Below, in pieces: positions 1 through 6,585 of a DNA stretch of 64,000 nucleotides (positions within the stretch are counted from its first letter, which is position 1; every line of letters begins with the position of its first letter). A program made the position numbers and the translations under genes. The DNA comes from SHVO01 sp041905525 (GTDB lineage: Bacteria > Pseudomonadota > Alphaproteobacteria > Rhodospirillales > Rhodospirillaceae). The notes beneath the pieces were generated by a model. That model worked only from the letters and a program-made list of their open reading frames with translations, was not told the origin of the DNA and did no database searches. The stretch is taken from assembly GCA_041905525.1 (NCBI GenBank), contig JAYRKY010000011.1:1-64000 (forward strand), read 5' to 3'.

Positions 1-323
1 CAGCCGCCGCACACATCGGCGGCCAAGGCTTCGCCCTTGGCGGCATCGCCGCTTGCGATCACCAGCCGCGTCGCGCGGTCGATCGCCACCGTCGAGCCGC
101 TGGTCTGCAGCGCCACCGGCTTGGCGGTGTCGACCGTCAGGCCCATCGCGCGGCAGATCGCGGCGAACACGTCCAAGCCTTCTTCGCGGCCCAGCACCGC
201 CGGGATCGCCACGAAGGCAAGGCCCGCGGCGACAAGCACGGTCGCGCCGATAAGGGTGACCGCCTTCGGCGTGAAGGAGTCGCGGTCCGGTTTGGGATTA
301 TTTTCCACGGGATTATTGGCCAT
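1..323 (-). CDS. c-type cytochrome, partial (3' end beyond window)
   Basis: The first 107 codons of a gene whose 3' end lies outside the window. It starts MANNPVENNPKPD and has one N-terminal membrane helix or uncleaved signal (about residues 20-42, AVTLIGATVLVAAGLAFVAIP). A periplasmic part follows, in which GDAAKGEALAADVCGG reads into what should be the CxxCH haem-binding motif exactly at the edge. Its ATG lies inside the last codons of the oxidase subunit I gene (11-bp overlap), so it is translationally coupled to the terminal oxidase and probably donates electrons to it or is part of the complex. That it is a cytochrome c is inferred from the truncated motif and the operon context; the histidine itself is not visible. 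Confidence 0.75.
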   Translation of the reverse strand, partial: MANNPVENNPKPDRDSFTPKAVTLIGATVLVAAGLAFVAIPAVLGREEGLDVFAAICRAMGLTVDTAKPVALQTSGSTVAIDRATRLVIASGDAAKGEALAADVCGG

Positions 324-1962
324 TGACGCGATGCACCAGAGCGGAGGGAGGATTCACGATGAACGAGTGCGCGATCGGCATGGCGTAGGCGGCCGCCATC
401 AGGATCACCACCAGCACGTTCCACACCCGGAAGCCGTTCAGCGCCGCCGGCGCCGCCAGGCCCGGATGCAGCGCCACCGAATATTGCATCGGCGCGGCAT
501 CGGCCTGTTTGACGTCTTCGGTGTGGAAGCGGGCCAGGTTCACCAGGAACAACACGCCGCTGCCCACCAGGATCGCGCCGCCGATCAGCGACGCGGTCAT
601 CCACGGCGCCCACCAGGCGATGGTCGGATCGCTATAGTCGAACTGCGCCACGCGCCGCCATTGGCCGGCCATGCCCAGAAGGTGCCACGGCAGGCTCAGC
701 ACCATCATGCCGATGGCCCACGACCACAGCTGCACGCGCTGATGAAGCAGCGACGGCGCCGCGCGGCCCGTCAGCTTCGGCCAGATCTCATAGGCGATGG
801 CGAAATACATGATCACCACGCTGCCGCCGAAGATCATGTGGAAGTGCGCGGTCACCCACGAGGTGTTATGCACCATCGCGTTCATGCCGTAGCTCATGTT
901 GATTAGGCCGCCGAAGCCGCCGAACCACAACATGAAGAACGACAGGCCCGTCGCCAGCACCATCGGCTCTTTCCACGGCAGCGCGCCGACCCAGCCCAGA
1001 AGGCCGGTGCCGCCGCGCAGGCGGCCCGCGGTTTCCATCGACGCCGTCACCGTGAACACCGTCAGCAGCGTCGGCAGCGCCACCAGCACCGTCAGCACCA
1101 TCTGCACGGCCTTGAAGCCGCTGGACGGATGCGGGTCCATGAAAAGGTGATGCAGGCCCACCGGCAAACCGTAGATCAGGAACGCGACGAAGCTGATGCG
1201 CGCCATGGTGTCGCTGTACAGCCGTCCCCCCGCGCGCTGCGGCGCCATCGTGTAGAAGGCGATATAGGCCGGCACCAGCCAGAAGTAGACGATGGCGTGC
1301 AGGGTCCATGAGAACAGCGTGCGCGTCAGGCCCACGTCCACCGCGTCCGTCAGACCGAACGCCGCCGGCAGCACAACGAAGACGATCTCGGCCGCGACGC
1401 CCACCGTGGTCCACAGCCACAGCACCGCGTTGGCCGTGGTCGCGAACATCGCCAGCGGCACGGACTTGCCCGGGTTCTCGCGCTTCCACTGGCTCATGGC
1501 GATCAGCATCAGCACGCACCAGATCCAGGAATCCGCGACGACGAGAACCAGGCCCACGTAGAACCACGGGCTCGCGGTCAGCGGCGGATAGAAGGTGAAC
1601 AGCACCGTTGCGTTGCCGGTGATCACCGTCGCCACCACCAGCACCACGCCCAGAATTCCGGCGAAGAACCCGGCCCACGCCAGGCGCGGGAAGGGCAGGG
1701 GACGCTTCAGCGCCGTCTCGGCCACGAAATAGCCGAATCCCATGATGAAGAAGGTCGTCAGCACATAGCCCATGGCCGAACCGTGGGCGGTCACCGAGAT
1801 GAAATAGTTTTCCGACGAGGCCAGCGGCGCGGCGAAGGGGCTGCGCACCCACATCTGCCACAGGCCCAGGATCAGCGCCCCGCCGAACGCCGCGAAGGCG
1901 GTCCACAGGTTCGCCAGCATTAAACGGCTATGGTTCGGCACAGAGCGCCCTCCCATCGGCAT
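313..1962 (-). CDS. ba3-type (B-family) cytochrome c oxidase subunit I
   Basis: Catalytic subunit of a haem-copper oxidase in the inner membrane, reducing O2 to water and pumping protons. The roughly 549-residue protein has about 13 hydrophobic segments. Metal ligands are visible: a low-spin haem His in SVTAHGSAMGY, the CuB His and cross-linked Tyr in the B-type arrangement HAIVYFWLVPAY, the His pair in GLHHLFMDP, and two haem His in VTAHFHMIFGG. The spacing of HAIVY and the sequence of the HH motif match ba3/B-type oxidases rather than aa3 or cbb3. The start may be at 1962 (overlapping the subunit II gene by 35 bp) or at an internal Met at 1920, just after the subunit II stop. It belongs to an operon with subunits IIa and II upstream and a cytochrome c downstream. 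Confidence 0.93.
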   Translation of the reverse strand: MPMGGRSVPNHSRLMLANLWTAFAAFGGALILGLWQMWVRSPFAAPLASSENYFISVTAHGSAMGYVLTTFFIMGFGYFVAETALKRPLPFPRLAWAGFFAGILGVVLVVATVITGNATVLFTFYPPLTASPWFYVGLVLVVADSWIWCVLMLIAMSQWKRENPGKSVPLAMFATTANAVLWLWTTVGVAAEIVFVVLPAAFGLTDAVDVGLTRTLFSWTLHAIVYFWLVPAYIAFYTMAPQRAGGRLYSDTMARISFVAFLIYGLPVGLHHLFMDPHPSSGFKAVQMVLTVLVALPTLLTVFTVTASMETAGRLRGGTGLLGWVGALPWKEPMVLATGLSFFMLWFGGFGGLINMSYGMNAMVHNTSWVTAHFHMIFGGSVVIMYFAIAYEIWPKLTGRAAPSLLHQRVQLWSWAIGMMVLSLPWHLLGMAGQWRRVAQFDYSDPTIAWWAPWMTASLIGGAILVGSGVLFLVNLARFHTEDVKQADAAPMQYSVALHPGLAAPAALNGFRVWNVLVVILMAAAYAMPIAHSFIVNPPSALVHRVNGQ

Positions 1963-2467
1963 CGGGTTTGAATTCGTTCACGGGCACCACGCGCACCTTC
2001 GCGATCATCTGGCTGTGCCCGAGCCCGCAGAACTCGTGGCACGGCATCAGCACGTCGCCCGCATGTTCGAAGGTCGTACGCACGCGGCTCACATAACCGG
2101 GGATCACCATGGTGTTCACATTCGTGCCCACCACCATCAGGCCGTGGATCACGTCCGGGCTCACGACGCGGAAGGTCACCGGCGTGCCTTGCGGCACCAC
2201 CACGCAGGACGGCGCGAACGAGAACTGCGTCGTCACCAGGCGCGTCACCACGCCTTTGCCTTCCAGGCGCGTGCCCAGATTGCCCTCGGCGAACTCGCCG
2301 CTGACATGGATGGTCGCCGGATCGATGGTTTCGATGTTGGACGGAGGATTCAGATTGAATCCCACCGACGCGGTGACAATGGCGGCGATCAGCAGCACCG
2401 TGACCCCGCCCATGGCCAGGGCCCAGCGGCGTTCGCTGCGCTCGATGGAGAGTTCGTCGACCGCCAT
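1928..2467 (-). CDS. ba3-type cytochrome c oxidase subunit II
   Basis: Periplasmic CuA-bearing subunit that accepts electrons from cytochrome c and passes them to subunit I. One N-terminal transmembrane anchor (about residues 17-37) is followed by a cupredoxin domain. The CuA motif CHEFCGLGHSQM is complete near the C-terminus, with an upstream His in SPDVIHGLMV. Its length (179 residues) is short, as is usual for B-type oxidases with a single anchor. I chose the ATG at 2467 because it sits one base after the stop of the subunit IIa gene; an upstream in-frame start at 2500 would overlap that gene. Second gene of the four-gene oxidase operon. Confidence 0.92.
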   Translation of the reverse strand: MAVDELSIERSERRWALAMGGVTVLLIAAIVTASVGFNLNPPSNIETIDPATIHVSGEFAEGNLGTRLEGKGVVTRLVTTQFSFAPSCVVVPQGTPVTFRVVSPDVIHGLMVVGTNVNTMVIPGYVSRVRTTFEHAGDVLMPCHEFCGLGHSQMIAKVRVVPVNEFKPDADGRALCAEP

Positions 2468-2468
2468 G

Positions 2469-2741
2469 TCAGCCCACCGGTCCGCGCGGCAGGAAGACAA
2501 AGAAGTAGACCAGCAGCCAGCCGATCACCAAAAGCCCAACCGCCGTGCCCGCCAGCGCGAACGCGCCCTGCGGCACGTCCCTCAGCTGGCGCGCGGCGGC
2601 ATCGCCGCTCGCGTCATCCGCGGCGTTTTCTGGCCCGGCGATCCCCGCCGCGCCCTCGCGCGCTCTCAGATCCATGAAATGCCCCTGCAAGTTGCCCGCC
2701 GAAACCTCGCGCAACCCCCCGCCGGCGACATTGATCCCCAT
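2469..2741 (-). CDS. small oxidase subunit IIa-like membrane protein
   Basis: A 90-residue protein with a polar Ala/Gly/Asp-rich N-terminal half and one C-terminal transmembrane helix (PQGAFALAGTAVGLL through VYFFVF, ending in PRGPVG). The pattern of a PxGA start, one helix and a short basic PRG end resembles the small subunit IIa of ba3 oxidases (CoxIIa family). It stands directly upstream of subunit II, which supports that role. The ATG at 2741 has a GGAG six bases upstream; a second possible start is 2675 (MDLRAREG), which would give a 68-residue protein closer to the short family length. This is the first gene of the operon, downstream of an FNR/FixK-type palindrome. Confidence 0.72.
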   Translation of the reverse strand: MGINVAGGGLREVSAGNLQGHFMDLRAREGAAGIAGPENAADDASGDAAARQLRDVPQGAFALAGTAVGLLVIGWLLVYFFVFLPRGPVG

Positions 2742-2790
2742 CAACGGCTCCGTAAGACTACGGATGCCTCCCGCGCGTTTCAGCCTTGTG

Positions 2791-2806
2791 TTTGACGCAT
2801 GTCAAA
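2791..2806 (-). promoter_or_regulatory. FNR/FixK-type operator upstream of the oxidase operon
   Basis: The 16 bases TTTGACGCATGTCAAA form a perfect palindrome matching the FNR/FixK/Dnr consensus TTGA(C/T)-N4-(G/A)TCAA. The site lies 50 bases upstream of the first gene of the oxidase operon (start 2741; 116 bases if the start is 2675), in a stretch with no other gene on this strand. Inference: the high-affinity oxidase is controlled by a Crp/Fnr-family oxygen regulator. No -10 element could be fixed with confidence. Confidence 0.7.
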
Positions 2807-2932
2807 AACCGGACGCTCCTCCTTCTTTTCCCCTCCCCTGAAAGGGGCGGCGGGTGAACTCCGCGAGAATGGGGCGCGCGGTGATGGCTCGGCCCCCGGC
2901 CTAAGCCGAAGGGAGCGGTCATTTTTAGTTCT

Positions 2933-3007
2933 GTCATCACCCGGCCCCAGGGTCCGCGCGAAGCGCGCGACCTCAAGAGCAAAACCGTCCGGGTGATCCA
3001 TCTCGCC
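2933..3007. repeat. GTCATCACCC...GGGTGATCCATC intergenic palindromic repeat
   Basis: Begins GTCATCACCCGG and ends CCGGGTGATCCATCTCGC, with a GC-rich middle that has its own small inverted repeat (GCGCGAAGCGCGC). The same ends occur at 11934-11973 and 12132-12172, and related forms occur near 14.3, 19.0 and 27.4 kb. It lies between the ATP-grasp gene stop and the oxidase operon, in a 284-bp gene-free stretch that also holds a C-rich block (CCCCTCCCCTGAAAGGGG, 2828-2845) shared with the 12-kb repeat. Confidence 0.75.
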
Positions 3008-3025
3008 AAGGACGGAGGGGCGTTC

Positions 3026-4132
3026 CTAGTTATCCCGCCACGCCGTCGCCAGCATCGCCGTCAGCAGATCCCCATAGCTCCATCCGTGCGCCCGCGCCGC
3101 GAGGGTCGACAGACTGTCTTGATCCTCGCGCCCGGGCCGGCCCGCGCCGGTCAGGTTCGGCTTCATGTTGAGATCGAACAGCACCGGCGTCCCGGCGGCG
3201 TCGCAGCGGCAGTCGATCCGCACCGCGGCGCGCGCCTGCACCAACGCCGCGGCCTCTTCGCACTGGCGCATCATGCGCGTCACCGCCGGCGCGGCCCATT
3301 CCTCCGGAGTCAGCGCGCGGCTGTTGCGCGTCACCGCCACCACGCCGTTATACGGCGCCACGCCGTCATGATGATTGAAGCGCAGCACCGGCGGCAGCGC
3401 GCTGAACCCCCCCGGTCCTGACTCCGGTCCCGCTCCTGACACCGGCAGCCCTGACACCGGCAGCCTTGTCACCGGCAATACCGTCACCGTCATCTCCGCG
3501 CCGCTCAGGTACTGCTCGATCATCACCGTATCGCCGAAGCGCCGCGAGGCGATCAGCTCCGCCGCCGCCCCGCGCAACGCCGCGAGGTCGCCGACGCGGC
3601 TCACGCCTTGGCTGCCGCGCCCGCGGATCGGCTTCACCACCAGCGGAAACATAAGGCCCGCCGCGCCCAAGGCGTCCTCCGTCAACGCCTCCACCTCGTC
3701 ATGCCGCGCCAGGATCGAGGCGGGCAGGGGAAGGCCGTGCGCCCTCAGCCTCGCATTGGTGGCGAACTTGTCGTCTCCCGCCTGCTGCGCCGCCGGAGGC
3801 TGGCCCACGATCAGATGCGTCCGCAAAAAGGGCGTGATCGGGTGCCCCTCGAACAGCACCGTGTTCGCCCACAGCACCGCCGCGCCGCGCGCGGCCGCCG
3901 CGGCAATGCCCTCCGCCGTGTCCGGAAAGCTCCAGTCCGCCTCCACCGCCGGATCGGGCCGCGCCGCCGGTGTCACCACCTCGATCCCCAGCGACTGGAG
4001 ACAGAAGCCGATGTCCGCGCAGCTGTCGGCGTAGCCGCCGGGCTTCGCGTCCTTGCGCAAGCCGCCGATCTCCGGCGGCGGCAGCCCCTGATACAGTAGG
4101 GCGACAGGTCCGCGCGGCAAGCCGGCTGCCAT
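3026..4132 (-). CDS. ATP-grasp protein, D-alanine-D-alanine ligase-like
   Basis: A 368-residue protein with an ATP-grasp fold: N-terminal domain to about residue 110, then MFPLVVKPIRGRGSQGV (nucleotide-binding loop with the conserved Lys), VMIEQYLSG, and the Mg-binding end VLFDLNMKPNLTGAGRPG. It should ligate a carboxylate to an amine using ATP; the substrate is unknown. The family resemblance is to D-Ala-D-Ala ligase and related amino-acid ligases, but a true ddl sits at 54.6 kb, so this is not the cell-wall enzyme. It starts 5 bp after the stop of the MHS transporter gene, which suggests one operon and perhaps a substrate imported by that transporter. An imperfect 15-bp tandem repeat adds an LPVSG-type repeat inside the domain. 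Confidence 0.78.
   Translation of the reverse strand: MAAGLPRGPVALLYQGLPPPEIGGLRKDAKPGGYADSCADIGFCLQSLGIEVVTPAARPDPAVEADWSFPDTAEGIAAAAARGAAVLWANTVLFEGHPITPFLRTHLIVGQPPAAQQAGDDKFATNARLRAHGLPLPASILARHDEVEALTEDALGAAGLMFPLVVKPIRGRGSQGVSRVGDLAALRGAAAELIASRRFGDTVMIEQYLSGAEMTVTVLPVTRLPVSGLPVSGAGPESGPGGFSALPPVLRFNHHDGVAPYNGVVAVTRNSRALTPEEWAAPAVTRMMRQCEEAAALVQARAAVRIDCRCDAAGTPVLFDLNMKPNLTGAGRPGREDQDSLSTLAARAHGWSYGDLLTAMLATAWRDN
3420..3479 (-). repeat. 15-bp in-frame tandem repeat inside the ATP-grasp gene
   Basis: Two identical 15-bp units (3435-3449 and 3450-3464, CCTGACACCGGCAGC on the plus strand) are flanked by degenerate copies on both sides. Translated on the minus strand they give repeated LPVSG pentapeptides (VTRLPVSGLPVSGAGPESG) in what should be a loop of the ATP-grasp domain. 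The 15-bp period keeps the frame open, so the copy number may vary between strains. Confidence 0.75.
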
Positions 4133-4137
4133 GCGCC

Positions 4138-5454
4138 TCAGCCTTTCCGCGCCGCCGGTTCCACGTCCGTCATGCTGCGGCCCGCCGTCTCGCGCATCGT
4201 CACCGCGGCGATCAGCGCCAGCGCCGACACCCCGACGATGTAATAGGCCGGCGACAGCGTGTTCGCGGTCTTCAGCAGCAGCCACGTGCCCACGAACGGC
4301 GCCGTGCCGCCGAACAGCGTGTAGCCGATGTTGAAGCTCATCGTCGCCCCGGTCACGCGCGTGCGCGCCGGGAACATCTCCACCACCGCGATCCCGAACG
4401 CGCCCCAGAAGAAGCCGTAGTTCATCGCCAGCAGCGACTGGCCCAGCAGCGCCGCGCCGAAGGTCGCGCTGCTCGCCAGCATGAACGCCGGGATGGTGAG
4501 CAGCAGGCTCAGCACGATCGTGCACAGGATCACCGGCTTGCGCCCATAGCGGTCCGACAGCGCGCCGCCCGGCCAGTAGCTGACGAAGGCAATGAACATC
4601 GCGATGCCGTTGGACAGCAGCGCGTCGCCGCGCGACAGACCCGTCTCCACCAGATAGGTCACGAAATAACCGCTCAGCGAGTAGAACCCCAGCGACGAGA
4701 ACGCCGCGAGGCCGAACGCGCGCACCATCGACGAGGTTTGCTGTGTCGCCGCTTCGCGCAGGGGCGAGGTCGGCACGCCGTCCGCCGCCACCACGTTCTC
4801 GAACGCGGGCGATTCATCCACGATCCGCCGGATATACAGCCCCACCAGCGCCAGCGGTCCGCCCAGCAGGAACGGGATGCGCCAGCCCCACGACTGATAA
4901 TCCTCGGGCGCAAGGCCGTTCGAGAACGCCAGCACCACCGCGGCCGCCGCCACCGGCGCCGCCGTCGAGAACGAGAAGGTGAACGCCACATAGCGCCCGC
5001 GCTGGTGCGCCGGCGCATGTTCGGCGACGAAGGAGTTGGAACTCACCGTCTCGCCCGCGGCCGACAACCCCTGCATCAGGCGGCACACCACCAGCAGGAT
5101 CGGCGCCAGGATTCCGATCTGCGCATAAGTGGGCAGCAAGCCGATGCCCACCGTCGCGCCGCCCATCAGCAGGATCACGATGGACAGCACGCGCCGCCGG
5201 CCGATCTTGTCGCCCAGCGTTCCGAACACATAGGCGCCCACGGGGCGCGCCAGGAAGCCCACCGAATAGATGGTGAAGGTCGCCAGGATCGCCGCCGTCG
5301 CATCGCCCTTCGGGAAGAACAAGGCCGCGATGGTCGCCGCCGAATAGGCGTACACGACGAAGTCGTACCACTCCACGAATTGCCCGATCGCCGCCGACGA
5401 CAACACGCGCCTGAATGAGCGCCTCTTGTCCGCATCCCCGCTCGCCTGCGTCAC
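4138..5454 (-). CDS. MFS transporter, metabolite:H+ symporter (MHS) family
   Basis: A 438-residue inner-membrane transporter with about 12 hydrophobic segments. The N-terminal SSAAIGQFVEWYDFVVYAY is the characteristic first helix of MHS (ProP/KgtP/ShiA-like) symporters, and GDKIGRRRVL and SDRYGRKPVIL are the MFS loop 2-3 and 8-9 signatures. The family moves organic acids, betaines or sugars with protons; the exact substrate cannot be told. I chose the GTG at 5454 because GGAGAG lies just upstream; a longer GTG start at 5505 has no ribosome-binding site. It is followed closely by the ATP-grasp gene. Confidence 0.88.
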   Translation of the reverse strand: MTQASGDADKRRSFRRVLSSAAIGQFVEWYDFVVYAYSAATIAALFFPKGDATAAILATFTIYSVGFLARPVGAYVFGTLGDKIGRRRVLSIVILLMGGATVGIGLLPTYAQIGILAPILLVVCRLMQGLSAAGETVSSNSFVAEHAPAHQRGRYVAFTFSFSTAAPVAAAAVVLAFSNGLAPEDYQSWGWRIPFLLGGPLALVGLYIRRIVDESPAFENVVAADGVPTSPLREAATQQTSSMVRAFGLAAFSSLGFYSLSGYFVTYLVETGLSRGDALLSNGIAMFIAFVSYWPGGALSDRYGRKPVILCTIVLSLLLTIPAFMLASSATFGAALLGQSLLAMNYGFFWGAFGIAVVEMFPARTRVTGATMSFNIGYTLFGGTAPFVGTWLLLKTANTLSPAYYIVGVSALALIAAVTMRETAGRSMTDVEPAARKG

Positions 5455-5797
5455 ATCTCTCTCCGTCGTCTTCTGTTGGTCTGTCTGGGCCCCGCCGCAC
5501 CGCACCCGCCGCCCGCTGACGCCACCAAGGGGGAGGGGGCGGAACGAACCGGGCGAGGGACGCGCTATCGCACGTGCCGCTACCGTGATCCCCCGGCGGC
5601 GGCAACCGAGCGGGGAACGGTATCCCGTGCCTCGCGCGTTTGGGAGAAAAATGCTGCGCGACCATGGGTTTGTAACACGCTGTCACACGCCCGGCCGGCC
5701 GGTCCGCCGGTCCGAAGGTCCGTTGCGCCGCGTCGCGTCGTGGTCAGCCTTAACCCGGCGAGCGCGTCCCCAAATCGGCGCAAATGTCCCCAAAATA

Positions 5798-5826
5798 TTG
5801 ACAATGCGGGCGGCGCGTTTTAAGAT
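5798..5826 (+). promoter_or_regulatory. strong sigma70-type promoter, rRNA-operon-like
   Basis: The -35 TTGACA (5798-5803) and -10 TAAGAT (5821-5826) are separated by exactly 17 bases. Upstream is an A/T-rich run (CCCCAAAATA) that could act as an UP element. Transcription would run rightwards, away from the MHS gene and antisense to the toxin-antitoxin-like pair. The match is the best sigma70 promoter seen in the window. Confidence 0.7.
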
Positions 5827-5868
5827 CGCCGGTCTTCGCCCGCAGCCAGCCGTCGCGGGCGAAGCGCC

Positions 5869-5879
5869 GCTCTTTGACA
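5869..5879 (+). promoter_or_regulatory. boxA-like antitermination element of an rRNA leader
   Basis: GCTCTTTGACA followed by TCGTGAAGAA. Established knowledge: rRNA leaders carry boxA (GCTCTTTAACA in E. coli), and alphaproteobacterial rRNA leaders typically contain GCTCTTTGACAT about this far after the promoter. Here it stands 43 bases after the -10 element, yet no 16S sequence follows anywhere in the window. The assignment rests on motif resemblance and spacing. Confidence 0.6.
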
Positions 5880-5898
5880 TCGTGAAGAAACGAAACAC

Positions 5899-5929
5899 CG
5901 CGCGCGGCCAGGCGCACCGGCCGCGCGCG
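5899..5929 (+). repeat. 11-bp perfect GC hairpin in the orphan leader
   Basis: CGCGCGCGGCC (5899-5909) and GGCCGCGCGCG (5919-5929) are exact inverse complements around a 9-base loop. In an RNA made from the promoter at 5798 this would be a very stable stem just after boxA. It is not followed by a T tract, so it does not look like an intrinsic terminator. Confidence 0.7.
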
Positions 5930-6147
5930 CGGCTGCACGCCCGCGCTTCGCCCACGGGCGCTCACTGCCGCGCGGCAGCCGCGTAAATCACGCGGCAGGC
6001 AAGCGCTTGAGACGATGTGAGATTCGAGCGATTTCCGACTGCCGCGTGCCGCGTAAAAGCGTGACAAGTTGAGTTGACAGATCGAGTGAGATAAACGATT
6101 CACGACCTGTGTGGCATAAAGTCGCAATCGTAAGGTGCCTGAGCGGG

Positions 6148-6585
6148 CTAAGTGTCGGCAGTGCTCGTCCAATCCTTTAATTCCGATACCGACTTGCATT
6201 CCATTTTTTGGTATTGGCTAAGCTGCTTGCTCGTTGTGAGGATGGTGTATCCCTCCACGGCTGATATGGAAGCAACGTATAAGTCGGTTTGCTGATTGTA
6301 CGGACTAATTAGGAGGTGAGAGTTAAGCTTCTCCGCGATGCTGGCCGCTTTAACTTGATAAGAAGTTTTCATTCGGATTTTTTGCGCAACGTGCTTTGCG
6401 AGGGTTGTCGCTTCGTCGGCATAAGCAGACTCAAATTCCTGCCAAACGCACGTTGGGACCCCAATTGTGCCACTTGCCAAACCATCGAGACAAGCAGCGC
6501 GAATCGAGTTCGATTTCGTAGTCGCGATTTCGTAAAGGCCGTAGCAGTCAATCACGCATTCACAGTTGTTCTTACGATCATTCAT
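6148..6585 (-). CDS. DUF4411-like PIN-domain protein, probable toxin
   Basis: A 145-residue protein whose N-terminus (VIDCYGLYEIA) carries the first acidic residue of a PIN-like nuclease fold, with later acidic residues around DLYVASISAVEGYTILTTSK. This arrangement is that of DUF4411 proteins, PIN-related putative RNases usually encoded beside an XRE-ImmA/IrrE gene, as here: its ATG overlaps the end of the upstream metallopeptidase gene by 8 bp. Inference: it is the toxin of a toxin-antitoxin-like pair. Codon use is clearly A/T-richer than in the flanking genes, which suggests horizontal transfer. Family assignment is from pattern and context only. Confidence 0.65.
   Translation of the reverse strand: MNDRKNNCECVIDCYGLYEIATTKSNSIRAACLDGLASGTIGVPTCVWQEFESAYADEATTLAKHVAQKIRMKTSYQVKAASIAEKLNSHLLISPYNQQTDLYVASISAVEGYTILTTSKQLSQYQKMECKSVSELKDWTSTADT

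Larger units (their letters stand above)
5455..6147. other. 693-bp gene-free region with an rRNA-type leader and GC hairpins
   Basis: No convincing gene was found. From left to right it holds a GC-rich stretch upstream of the MHS gene, two CCCCAAA-containing direct repeats (5768-5794), a strong plus-strand sigma70 promoter (5798-5826), a boxA-like motif (5869-5879), an 11-bp perfect hairpin (5899-5929), a cluster of CTGCCGCG/CGCGGCAG inverted repeats (about 5966-6056), then a shift to lower G+C that continues into the island. A short open frame at 5651-5986 is dominated by Arg/Ala and looks like non-coding GC bias. Confidence 0.6.

Noticed and set aside
37..906. Long plus-strand open frame opposite the oxidase subunit I gene
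   Set aside because: Its product is low-complexity His/Arg/Gln-rich and mirrors the codon pattern of the real minus-strand gene; no motif is present.
5614..5640. GGAAC...CGTT on the plus strand as an EcfG promoter
   Set aside because: The spacer is 18 bases, outside the accepted 16-17, and no credible gene follows.
5651..5986. Possible small plus-strand gene with GGGAGAAAA before ATG
   Set aside because: The product is Arg/Ala/Pro-rich without recognisable features and runs through the sigma70 promoter, boxA and hairpins, which are better explained as non-coding.
6100..6145. Resemblance of AAAGTCGCAATCGTAAGGTGCC to the 3' end of 16S rRNA
   Set aside because: The match to AAGTCGTAACAAGGTA is interrupted and the surrounding sequence has no 16S similarity.
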